Shown here: piece after piece, positions 1 to 10,008 of the stretch
Position numbering within the stretch: the stretch's first letter is position 1
Layout: every line of letters starts with the position of its first letter
Assembly (NCBI GenBank): GCA_007127015.1
Contig: SLAE01000016.1
Coordinates: 1 to 10,236 of the forward strand
Source: Desulfonatronospira sp.
Lineage (GTDB): Bacteria > Desulfobacterota > Desulfovibrionia > Desulfovibrionales > Desulfonatronovibrionaceae
Reading direction: 5' to 3'
Length of the DNA stretch: 10,236 nt
Notes under the pieces: model-generated
What the model was told of the DNA's origin: nothing
Database searches by the model: none
The model's input: only the letters and a program-made list of their open reading frames with translations
Made by a program: the position numbers and the translations under genes

Positions 1-2258
1 AAGAAATAAAACTTTCTGAAGATGAAGCAACCATCATGGGTCTCGGGGTATATGAAGATACTGGCTGTTTTACTTTCAGGTCCACAACCGGACATGATTT
101 TGCGGCAGCTTCATGGCTCTTGTCCCAGGGAATGGATCTGAACATGATTTCCGACATGATCAATCGAGACTTGAGCGCGGAACAGATCTCCATTCTGAAT
201 GATATGCTGGAATCGGCCACTACGCATAAGATTAAGGGGATTGACGTAGTGGTAACGGAAATCTCACTGGAGCATTATGTGGGAGATTTCGCCCTTCTGG
301 CCCACAAATTGATGGATATCGAGAATATCAGAGTGCTCTTTGCTTTGGGCCGGATGTATGATCGGGTACATCTGGTGGCCAGAAGCAGGACCACTGACGT
401 GGATGTGGGCAAAATCTGTTCCTCCATGGGCGGAGGCGGACATGCCTTTGCAGCCTCGGCCAATTTGAAGCACAAGAGTTTGACTCAGGTTAAGGATGAA
501 CTTTTCGGCCTGCTCTATTCCCAAATCAATCCACAGATTCTGGTGGGCGATCTGATGTCCAGCCCGGCGGTAACCATAGAGGAAAGCAAAACAATCTCCC
601 ATGCCTCGCAAGTCATGACCAGATTCGGACTGAAAGCTATACCGGTTATCCGTGAAAAAGGTCAGGAATGCGTTGGCATCCTGGAACATCAGCTGGCTGA
701 CAAGGCCATTGGACACGGTCTTGGAAAAGTTCCTATCCGCGAATATATGATTACCGATATAATGACCATTGATCCAGACTCGGATATCTACCGGGTAATG
801 GAAATCATCATCGGACAGAGACAGCGGCTCATACCGGTAATGGAGGATCACAGCGTAACCGGAGTGGTCACCCGCACTGATCTGATCAATACCTTGATCG
901 AGGAACCCGCAAGAATCCCTGAATCCCTGTTCCCGGAAAAGAAACGCGAGCGCAACATAAAGCGCATGCTCAGGGAAAGACTTCCCGAGGACATTTACAA
1001 TCATTTGCTGACAGCCGGTGAACAGGCACGGGATATGGGATTTGAAGTTTACTGCGTTGGGGGGTTTGTTCGTGATATTCTTCTTGGCCGGACCAACCTG
1101 GATGTTGACCTGGTAGTGGAAGGTGATGGGATAGAGTTTGCCAGGGCTCTGGCCAAACGTTTAAAAGCCAGAGTCAGGGCGCATCAGAAATTCAGGACAG
1201 CGGTAATCATCCGGGAAGACGGGCAAAAGATCGACGTGGCCACTGCCAGGCTGGAGTATTATGAGCACCCTGCCGCCCTGCCGACAGTTGAGCTCTCCTC
1301 GATCAAGATGGATCTGTACCGCAGGGATTTCAGCATCAATGCTCTGGCAGTACATCTTAATCCGGAAAACTTCGGAAAAATGGTGGATTTTTTCGGAGGA
1401 CAGAAAGATCTTAAGGAAAAAGTGATCCGTGTCCTGCATTCTCTTAGTTTTGTAGAAGATCCTACCAGAATAGTCCGGGCCATACGTTTTGAACAGAGAT
1501 TCGGCTTCAGGATAGGTGCTCAGACGGAAAAACTGATCAAGAATGCCATGGAACTGAATATTTTTCATCAGCTTTCAGGCAGCAGAATCTTTCATGAGTT
1601 GAGGATGATCTTTGAAGAAGACAATCCGCTTTTGTGCATAATCAGTATGGACAACTTCGGATTGCTGAGAAACATCCATCCACTGCTCAAACTCTCTCCG
1701 AATATTAAAAATATTCTTTCGGAAACGGAAAAGGTGGTCAACTGGTTTCAATTGCTCTATCTTGAAGAAAAATTTGAAAAATGGATCATCTATATGCTCG
1801 GACTGCTGAACAACACTAATGACGCACAAGTCCGGGTCATTCTGAACAGATTTAATTTTTCCCAGAAAAGATCAGCATTAGTTTTTTCTCTGCGCCATCA
1901 GATCAACACTACCATGAAAAAACTGTATGACTGGCATCAAAGAGGTGACAAGCGCAGTTCATTATACTTCATCCTAAATCCCGTACCCCTGGAGGGACAG
2001 CTTTTTCTCATGGCCAGAGTGCAGAAAGAAGAGCTTCGAAAGTACATTTCCTACTACATTACTCAATTGCGCGGTACCCAGCCTCAGCTCTCAGGCAAGG
2101 ATCTCAAGCAGCTGGGATTCGAGCCGGGACCTCATTTTGGAAAGATCCTGCACGAACTGAAGGCGGCTCAAATAGACGGGTTGTCATGCGACAGGCAGGA
2201 TCAAATCGAATGGGTTAAGAAAAGGTATCATCACCAGATCAAAAGCGATGAAAAATAA
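1..2258 (+). CDS. tRNA nucleotidyltransferase (CCA- or A-adding) fused to DHHA1 and CBS domains, 5' partial
   Basis: The product adds nucleotides to the 3' CCA end of tRNA in the cytoplasm. The reading frame is open from base 3 through the first in-frame ATG at 36, and the residues before that Met continue a DHH-family domain, so the true start lies outside the window. Numbering from the Met at 36, a DHHA1 glycine motif GGGGH is at 132-136, followed by two CBS repeats at about 170-225 and 232-290. The class II nucleotidyltransferase head follows: GGFVRD at 342-347, the metal-binding DVD at 356-358, RRDFSINAL at 429-437 and EDPTR at 474-478. A conserved tail near 685-710 (LSGKDLKQLGF) indicates an intact C-terminus. 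In Aquifex and Geobacter, split CC-adding and A-adding enzymes are known, and long DHH-CBS forms are associated with A-addition. A-adding specificity here is inference. No partner enzyme is in the window. Confidence 0.93.
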   Translation, partial: EIKLSEDEATIMGLGVYEDTGCFTFRSTTGHDFAAASWLLSQGMDLNMISDMINRDLSAEQISILNDMLESATTHKIKGIDVVVTEISLEHYVGDFALLAHKLMDIENIRVLFALGRMYDRVHLVARSRTTDVDVGKICSSMGGGGHAFAASANLKHKSLTQVKDELFGLLYSQINPQILVGDLMSSPAVTIEESKTISHASQVMTRFGLKAIPVIREKGQECVGILEHQLADKAIGHGLGKVPIREYMITDIMTIDPDSDIYRVMEIIIGQRQRLIPVMEDHSVTGVVTRTDLINTLIEEPARIPESLFPEKKRERNIKRMLRERLPEDIYNHLLTAGEQARDMGFEVYCVGGFVRDILLGRTNLDVDLVVEGDGIEFARALAKRLKARVRAHQKFRTAVIIREDGQKIDVATARLEYYEHPAALPTVELSSIKMDLYRRDFSINALAVHLNPENFGKMVDFFGGQKDLKEKVIRVLHSLSFVEDPTRIVRAIRFEQRFGFRIGAQTEKLIKNAMELNIFHQLSGSRIFHELRMIFEEDNPLLCIISMDNFGLLRNIHPLLKLSPNIKNILSETEKVVNWFQLLYLEEKFEKWIIYMLGLLNNTNDAQVRVILNRFNFSQKRSALVFSLRHQINTTMKKLYDWHQRGDKRSSLYFILNPVPLEGQLFLMARVQKEELRKYISYYITQLRGTQPQLSGKDLKQLGFEPGPHFGKILHELKAAQIDGLSCDRQDQIEWVKKRYHHQIKSDEK

Positions 2259-2282
2259 GGAAAAGCGTCAGTCCGGCAGGCA

Positions 2283-2339
2283 TGAACCCGCCGATTCGCG
2301 CAACAGCGGGTTCAACTGCAGATTTTTATCTTATTTTTT

Positions 2340-2341
<2 letters not shown>
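2283..2341 (+). terminator. Candidate rho-independent terminator between convergent genes
   Basis: A perfect 9-bp inverted repeat (2283-2291 with 2306-2314, 14-base loop) lies 24 bases after the stop of the tRNA nucleotidyltransferase gene. It is followed on the + strand by T-rich sequence, TTTTT at 2323-2327 and eight T at 2334-2341. The T tract begins about nine bases after the stem rather than directly, which weakens the call. On the - strand no T run follows the hairpin directly, so it would serve the + gene better than gdhA. Confidence 0.5.
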
Positions 2342-3725
<1,384 letters not shown>

Positions 3726-3737
3726 TTAAAGCTCTGC

Positions 3738-3778
3738 TAAGCAATAGCTTACCTGCAGACAATTTTTCTGTCTGCAGG
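3738..3778. promoter_or_regulatory. Two adjacent inverted repeats in the gdhA / fusion-gene divergent region
   Basis: Bases 3738-3742 (TAAGC) pair with 3747-3751 (GCTTA) around a 4-base loop. Directly next to it, 3752-3761 pairs perfectly with 3769-3778 (10 bp, CCTGCAGACA with its complement, 7-base loop). Neither strand has a T run directly after the stem, so this is not a normal terminator. The position, about 50 bases upstream of gdhA and 70 upstream of the divergent gene at 3851, fits an operator, a leader-RNA hairpin or a transcription-insulating structure. I could not place confident -35/-10 boxes for either gene. The structure is seen; the role is inferred. Confidence 0.45.
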
Positions 3779-3850
3779 CGGAAAATGCACATAGCCAAAA
3801 ATTCAAAAATTATCAACTTTTTTGGTATTGATATCTTCCAGTGACAGAAT

Positions 3851-6490
3851 ATGAGTAAGAAATATGAGTTCAGTACCGGACTTTCCGGGCTGGACAATGC
3901 GTTGAGCGGTCTGCGTTCCGGAGACAATGTGGTCTGGCAGTCAGACTCCATTGAAGATTATATTTCATTTGTCCGTCCTTACAGAGACTACTGTATTTTC
4001 AAGAACATTCCACTGATATACATACGGTTCGCAAGGCACAAGCCGCTTTTGAAAGACCACGAGACAACAGCCGCATTCAGGCTGAATCCGATCCACAGCT
4101 TTGAGAAGTTCATCTTCAGGATCCATTCCATAATTCATGAATACGGCAAAGGCTGCTGTTATCTTTTTGACTGTCTAAGCGAGCTGTCCACTGACTGGCA
4201 TTCAGACCGTATGCTTGGCAATTTCTTCATGCTCATCTGCCCGTACCTTGGAAGCATGGACACCATAGCCTACTTTTCCCTTCTGCGAAACAGGCATTCT
4301 GTGCACGCCACCAGCCCTATTCTGAATGTAACCCAGCTTTTTCTTGATATCTATAACGACGGTCAAAATCTTTATGTCCATCCTTTAAAGGTGGACGGCA
4401 GGTATTCATCAACCATGAACTCCCTGCACAAATGGCAGGGAAGCAGTTTTACCGCTGTTCGAACCAGTGATAAGACAAGCAGAATTCTTTCCGGAAAGAC
4501 ATGGTCCAGGCTGGATTCGTCCACTTCGGCCCTTGGATACTGGAACAAAACATTTGAAGAAGCTGAACGCCTGCAGAATGCCTTTGAGAGCGGCCATTGC
4601 GAAGAAGCTGAAACAAAAAAAATCCTGAAGAAACTGTTAAGGATGATCTTTTCCAGAGACTCCCGGATTCTAGAGCTTGCAACTCATTATCTTTCACTCA
4701 AGGATGTTCTGCTGATCAAAAGAAGGATGATCGGAAGCGGACTTATAGGCGGTAAAAGCAGCGGTTTTTTACTGGCCAGAGCCATCCTGAATAAGGTTGA
4801 TCCGGATAAATGGCTGAAGAAGCTTGAACCGCATGATTCATTTTATATCGGATCGGATGTGTTCTACACCTTTCTGGTCCAGAACGGCGTCTGGTGGATA
4901 AGGCAGCAGCAGAGAGATCCCGATCATTTTTTAAAAGGCATAGAAAGAGCCAGACTGCAGATTCTGAACGGTTCCTTTGATCCAAACATCATCAAACAGT
5001 TCATTGACCTCCTGGATTATTTCGGACAATGGCCTTTTATTGTCCGTTCCAGCTCTCTTATGGAAGACGGTTTCGGAAATATTTTTGCCGGAAAATACGA
5101 CAGCATTTTCTGCCCCAATCAGGGCAGCAGAGGGCAGCGCCTTGCCGCTTTTATCGAGGCGGTAAGGCAGATCTATGCCAGTGCAGTGAGTTCCGAGGCT
5201 TTAACCTATCGAAAACAGAAAGGTCTGCTGGACCAGGATGAGCAGATGGCCCTGCTGGTTCAGAGAGTCAGCGGAATAAATTACAAAAAGTATTTTTTCC
5301 CGCAGGCCGCCGGGGTTGGTTTTTCCTTTAATCCATATGTGTGGAGCGAACATGTTGAGCCCGAAGCAGGCCTGCTCAGGCTTGTATTCGGTCTGGGAAC
5401 AAGGGCTGTAAACCGGGCTGATGATGATTACACCAGGGTGATCGCCTTGAATGAACCCTTGCTGCAGCCTCTGGCCGACCTCAATGGATACGGCTACACT
5501 CAGCAAAAGGTGGATGTTCTGGATCTTGAGGAAAACGGCATGTTTTCTTTAAATTTTAAGGATGTCATTAAAAGGTGTCCGGAAGTTCCTATGGAACTCT
5601 TTGCTGAGAAAAACCGGGAACTTGAAATCAAAGCCAGAAAAATGAATCTTAAAGATTTCTTTCCCTGGATGATCAACTTCAAAACCCTGCTATCCGAGAC
5701 AGAATTCTCCAAAGATATGCAGGATATGCTCAAATGTCTTGAGAAGGCTTATGGTTCAACAGTTGATATTGAATTTACCTTGAATTTTTTTTCAGATGAT
5801 GAAGAATTCAAACAGAACTATATGATAAATCTGGTTCAATGCAGGCCTCTGGAGCTTAAAAGCATGGTAAGCCGGAAAAAAATGAACAGGAACATCCCGA
5901 CAGAGGATATGGTAATTAGAAGCACAGGTCCTGTCATCGGTCAGAGCAGAGTGGATAAAATTGACCGGATAATCTATGTTCGACCTGAGAGTTACGGCTA
6001 TCTCCCGGAAGCGGATCGTCACTCAGTGGCCAGGCTGACAGGACGCATTGTGCGTGAACACTCGTATGACACGGAACAAAGCATCATGCTCATAGGACCT
6101 GGAAGATGGGGAACAAGCATTGCCTCACTTGGAGTGCCTGTCAGCTTTGCCGAAATCAGCCGGGTCTCGGTATTGTGTGAAATTGTGGCCATGCGACGGG
6201 ATTTTGCCCCTGATGTCTCCCTGGGTACACATTTTTTTACCGATCTCATTGAATTTGATATTCTTTACCTGGCCCTTTACCCTGATAAAGAGGGACACTA
6301 TCTCAATCGCAACATTCTGGAGGCTTCGGGAAACAGGCTTGTCGAACTCATGCCGGCAGAAAGCAGGTGGTCTGAAACAGTTTTTGTGATCGACAGGGAG
6401 AACCTGCCCGGCAAGTCAAACCTTCATCTCTTTGCTGACGCGAAAGAACAGCTTGTTCTTGCTTATATGGATCATGAGAGACAGGCTTGA
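3851..6490 (+). CDS. PEP-synthase-like ATP-binding protein with degenerate KaiC-like N-terminal domain
   Basis: An 879-residue, apparently cytoplasmic protein of unknown function. Residues 1-215 resemble a KaiC/RecA fold: it opens with FSTGLSGLDNAL like KaiC, has a Walker-B-like YLFDCLSEL with Asp107, and ends in KaiC-like strands near 160-190, but no Walker A GxxGxGK[ST] loop is present. From about 290 a pyruvate phosphate dikinase N-terminal (ATP-grasp) domain follows: GLIGGKSSG with Lys302, VRSSSLMED with Arg399, FAGKYDS, an AGVGFSFNP stretch and QCRPL at 663-667. The phosphohistidine swivel domain and PEP/pyruvate barrel of true PEP synthase are absent. Instead a C-terminal domain with IGPGRWG (748-754) and GTHFF (792-796) follows, a pattern I recall from other uncharacterised PEP-synthase-like proteins. 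An in-frame TGA at 3842 makes ATG 3851 the most upstream start; no good ribosome site precedes it. It is not a functional PEP synthase by domain content. Confidence 0.88.
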   Translation: MSKKYEFSTGLSGLDNALSGLRSGDNVVWQSDSIEDYISFVRPYRDYCIFKNIPLIYIRFARHKPLLKDHETTAAFRLNPIHSFEKFIFRIHSIIHEYGKGCCYLFDCLSELSTDWHSDRMLGNFFMLICPYLGSMDTIAYFSLLRNRHSVHATSPILNVTQLFLDIYNDGQNLYVHPLKVDGRYSSTMNSLHKWQGSSFTAVRTSDKTSRILSGKTWSRLDSSTSALGYWNKTFEEAERLQNAFESGHCEEAETKKILKKLLRMIFSRDSRILELATHYLSLKDVLLIKRRMIGSGLIGGKSSGFLLARAILNKVDPDKWLKKLEPHDSFYIGSDVFYTFLVQNGVWWIRQQQRDPDHFLKGIERARLQILNGSFDPNIIKQFIDLLDYFGQWPFIVRSSSLMEDGFGNIFAGKYDSIFCPNQGSRGQRLAAFIEAVRQIYASAVSSEALTYRKQKGLLDQDEQMALLVQRVSGINYKKYFFPQAAGVGFSFNPYVWSEHVEPEAGLLRLVFGLGTRAVNRADDDYTRVIALNEPLLQPLADLNGYGYTQQKVDVLDLEENGMFSLNFKDVIKRCPEVPMELFAEKNRELEIKARKMNLKDFFPWMINFKTLLSETEFSKDMQDMLKCLEKAYGSTVDIEFTLNFFSDDEEFKQNYMINLVQCRPLELKSMVSRKKMNRNIPTEDMVIRSTGPVIGQSRVDKIDRIIYVRPESYGYLPEADRHSVARLTGRIVREHSYDTEQSIMLIGPGRWGTSIASLGVPVSFAEISRVSVLCEIVAMRRDFAPDVSLGTHFFTDLIEFDILYLALYPDKEGHYLNRNILEASGNRLVELMPAESRWSETVFVIDRENLPGKSNLHLFADAKEQLVLAYMDHERQA

Positions 6491-6931
6491 TTCAAGTAAA
6501 AAACTTATGACCTGAGTCCGTGAAAATTGAAGCCTGATAACCCTGCAGGTTCCTTAATCCCGCGCTTACTTTGAAATTTCTTATCATCCTTTTGACTGAA
6601 GCGGCCGGAAAATATGTAAGGGCCTCAAACCTGTTGTACGGATTCTGTTTATGATCCCAATTTTTTGAAATTCATCCTGTTTATTTGATAAACCAGCTTA
6701 TCTGCCTGAAATATTGATGATCCTTTTTAATTCATTCGCAAGCCGTTCATCAGCTGCTTTTTCTGACGTTTACTTAAAAGAATTTTAACCGGTTGCATTT
6801 TCTGCCATCCTGTATATCATTCTAATTCGGCAGGTATGCCGAACAATATCATCAGTGGATAATCAAGGATGGTTTTATCATTACTTAAAATTTGCAGGCA
6901 ATTTATTCATCCAGTATTCAACCCGGAGGAA
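6491..6931. other. Long intergenic region without a convincing gene
   Basis: About 440 AT-rich bases separate the fusion gene from the small cysteine protein. All frames are broken by stops and I recognise no tRNA or other structured RNA. A weak promoter-like pair on the + strand, TTGAAA at 6665-6670 and GATAAA at 6687-6692 (16-base spacer), could serve the downstream gene. A 7-bp hairpin with a 4-base loop lies at 6826-6843 (TTCGGCA with TGCCGAA). No strong terminator follows the stop at 6490; only short imperfect inverted repeats are present, for example around 6539-6551. The region could be an untranslated leader, a small RNA locus or gene remnant. Confidence 0.5.
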
Positions 6932-7294
6932 ATGAAGTACTGCTGGAAAGTGGACATGCAGCAATTTCTTGATGAACAAGGCTGTATAGATCCATTCATA
7001 TCCAAGTCATCGGCAATTATGGCGGAATATTTCGGGGAAATAGTCAAAACCGCATCCAGTGATGCCACTTTCGGACCCGTATTCAGCGAAATAAGTTGTC
7101 GAAGGAGGCCTCACAGGTACGCATGCAGGGGAAAACTGGAGATAATCTACGTCGACTACCTGCAGGACGGGGAGATATTCTGGCGTTGCCCCGCCTGCAG
7201 GGACAAGGGCATAATAACCGGCTGGGAAGGATCATGCTGGGATCTTATGTCCCCTGAATTCCGCTTTGTCTCACAGATGACAAACAACGGTTGA
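6932..7294 (+). CDS. Small four-cysteine (zinc-ribbon-like) protein of unknown function
   Basis: A 120-residue protein whose function I cannot name. The N-terminal part (1-50) is likely helical. The C-terminal half carries two cysteine pairs, Cys56 and Cys65 in CRRRPHRYAC, and Cys86 and Cys89 in RCPACRD, followed by GIITGWEGSCWD at about 93-104. The CxxC with an arginine-rich first pair suggests a small zinc-binding ribbon, possibly a nucleic-acid or protein contact module; this is inference. The start is uncertain. An in-frame ATG at 6869 would add 21 residues, but that stretch is AT-rich and non-coding in appearance, and its AAGG abuts the ATG. ATG 6932 has GGAGG two bases upstream, a strong but tightly spaced site. 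ATG 6956 is also possible. There is no signal peptide or membrane segment. It ends 7 bases from the convergent tgt stop. Confidence 0.72.
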   Translation: MKYCWKVDMQQFLDEQGCIDPFISKSSAIMAEYFGEIVKTASSDATFGPVFSEISCRRRPHRYACRGKLEIIYVDYLQDGEIFWRCPACRDKGIITGWEGSCWDLMSPEFRFVSQMTNNG

Positions 7295-7301
7295 AAAAGT
7301 T

Positions 7302-8435
<1,134 letters not shown>

Positions 8436-9071
8436 TCATACCCTGCTGCTTGGGCAGATATCCGCCAAAGGACATGATGAACAAAGAGGTTTTTTTGCTT
8501 TGCAGATCTCTCTGCCGAAAAGCACCATCATTTGATTAAGTATACCCCATTCACTTTCGGGGAACAAATCCATCAGGTCCTTTTCTATTCTCACAGGGTT
8601 ATCTGATTCGGTAAGTTTAAGACGCAGGCTTATTCGCCTGACATGGGTGTCTACGGCAATGCCCTGACTAATTCCAAAGGCATTGAAGAGTATCACGTTT
8701 GCAGTTTTTCTGGCCACGCCTGGAAGAAGCAGAAGCTCATTCATGCTTGCCGGGACCAGGCCATTAAACTTTCGTGTGACCATGTTCGCGGAATTTATAA
8801 GGTTTTTTGCCTTTACCCGGTAGAACCCGGCCGGCCTGATCACATCCTGTACTTCTTCCAGCCTGGCCCTGGACAGGGCAGCTGGATTCGGCCAGCGGGC
8901 GAAGAATTTCGGAGTGATTTTGTTTATCTGTTTGTCTGTGGACTGTGCTGAGAGGACAGAAGCAACAAGCAGCTGCCAGGGTGTTTTCCAGTGCAGGGCG
9001 ATGTGCGGTTCGGGATAGAGACTTTTAAGCCTGCTCAGCACCTCCCGGGCGGTTGTCGATGCTTTGTTCAT
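8436..9071 (-). CDS. nth: Endonuclease III, DNA glycosylase/AP lyase
   Basis: Removes oxidised pyrimidines from DNA and nicks the resulting abasic site by beta-elimination in base-excision repair. The 211 residues equal the usual length of the family. The helix-hairpin-helix LLPGVARKTANVIL contains catalytic Lys122, and VDTHVRR supplies Asp141. The [4Fe-4S] cluster motif C-x6-C-x2-C-x5-C is complete at Cys190, Cys197, Cys200 and Cys206. The N-terminus MNKA matches that of E. coli Nth, supporting ATG 9071, although no clear Shine-Dalgarno precedes it. It sits 52 bases after the ispA stop and 18 bases before tgt on the same strand. It could be read from the ispA transcript or from its own promoter. 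Confidence 0.98.
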   Translation of the reverse strand: MNKASTTAREVLSRLKSLYPEPHIALHWKTPWQLLVASVLSAQSTDKQINKITPKFFARWPNPAALSRARLEEVQDVIRPAGFYRVKAKNLINSANMVTRKFNGLVPASMNELLLLPGVARKTANVILFNAFGISQGIAVDTHVRRISLRLKLTESDNPVRIEKDLMDLFPESEWGILNQMMVLFGREICKAKKPLCSSCPLADICPSSRV

Positions 9072-9123
9072 GTCTATGAATTATTAGAATTTTCCGGAAA
9101 AGGATAAATGTCAAGGCAGTTAT

Positions 9124-10008
9124 TCAATAGATCCGGTCCACAATGTACTGGGCCAGCGACTTAAGAAACTCCTTTTGCGGACCATGGTATTCATCAAGGC
9201 AGGCTTTGGCCAGCTCAGCCGAATCCTGAGCCATGGCTTTACTTTGCTCAATTCCAAGAAATTTTGGATAGGTGGATTTATCAGAGGATAGATCGCTGCC
9301 AACAGGTTTGCCCAGGGTCTGTTCGTCTCCGGTGACATCAAGAATGTCGTCAACGATCTGAAAGGCCAGACCGATATTTGTTCCATAGGAAGCAGCTTTA
9401 TGAACATCTGCGCTGTCTCCTGCAAGCAGGGCACCGCTCGTGCACGAGGCCCTGATCAGTGCGCCGGTCTTTAAAGCGTGCATGTTCTTCAGATCTTCAA
9501 GATTCATGCTGCCCATTCCGGTAGCCATCAGATCAAGGCATTGCCCCCCGACCATCCCCTGAGGTCCGGCTGCGGCGGCAACTTCCCTGCAGGCAGCCAG
9601 AACGCGCTCTGACGGCAAAGATGAGCCGAGCATGACAAAGAAAGCCTGGGTTAAAAGAGCGTCCCCGGCTAGAATGGCCACAGCCTCGCCAAACATCTTA
9701 TGATTGGTAGGCCTGCCCCTGCGCAGGTCGTCATTGTCCATTGCCGGCAGGTCGTCATGAACCAGGGAGTATGTATGGATCATTTCCAGTGCCGCGGCAA
9801 AATGCAGAAGCTCCTTTCTGTCAGCACCAAGCATCTCCCCCCAGGAAAGACAAAGTACGGGTCTGATTTTTTTTCCTCCGGCCAGCAGGCTGTACTCCAT
9901 AGCTTTCTGCAGATCCAGAGGAATGCCTTCAATTTTCAGGCAGTCCTGCAGATGCTCCTGCACTTCCTCGGCCAGCGCGGTTAAAATCGTCTTGAAGTCC
10001 CTAATCAT
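9124..10008 (-). CDS. ispA: Polyprenyl diphosphate synthase, farnesyl/geranylgeranyl type
   Basis: Condenses isopentenyl diphosphate with allylic diphosphates to give farnesyl (or geranylgeranyl) diphosphate for undecaprenyl and quinone synthesis. From ATG 10008 the protein has 294 residues, close to E. coli IspA (299). GGKKIRP is at 44-50, the first aspartate-rich motif DDLPAMDNDD is at 85-94 with the DLRRGRPT that follows it, and the second, DDILD, is at 220-224, with GKPVGSD after it. Product chain length cannot be read with certainty from sequence, so FPP versus GGPP is open. The start is chosen at 10008, not at 10038, because a strong AGGAG lies 5 bases upstream and the ATG overlaps the xseB stop by 8 bases, a typical coupled arrangement. 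dxs, a frequent neighbour, is not found downstream. Confidence 0.96.
   Translation of the reverse strand: MIRDFKTILTALAEEVQEHLQDCLKIEGIPLDLQKAMEYSLLAGGKKIRPVLCLSWGEMLGADRKELLHFAAALEMIHTYSLVHDDLPAMDNDDLRRGRPTNHKMFGEAVAILAGDALLTQAFFVMLGSSLPSERVLAACREVAAAAGPQGMVGGQCLDLMATGMGSMNLEDLKNMHALKTGALIRASCTSGALLAGDSADVHKAASYGTNIGLAFQIVDDILDVTGDEQTLGKPVGSDLSSDKSTYPKFLGIEQSKAMAQDSAELAKACLDEYHGPQKEFLKSLAQYIVDRIY

Noticed and set aside
264..1004. Long open frame on the minus strand (246 codons)
   Set aside because: It is fully antisense to the DHHA1-CBS part of the tRNA nucleotidyltransferase gene, whose + frame carries clear family motifs; the antisense translation resembles nothing I recognise.
3738..3757. 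Possible sigma-54 promoter for gdhA on the minus strand (GGTAAGCTATTGC)
   Set aside because: The GG and GC elements are separated by 9 bases rather than the required 10, and the TGGCAC box is poorly matched.
3796..3811. Tandem duplication of the octamer CAAAAATT
   Set aside because: Only two copies in AT-rich intergenic sequence; easily explained by chance or slippage.
3851..6490. Annotation as phosphoenolpyruvate synthase (ppsA)
   Set aside because: Only the ATP-binding domain is shared; the phosphohistidine and PEP/pyruvate domains needed for that reaction are absent.
6826..6843. Hairpin as a rho-independent terminator
   Set aside because: No T run follows on either strand, and it is over 330 bases after the preceding stop codon.
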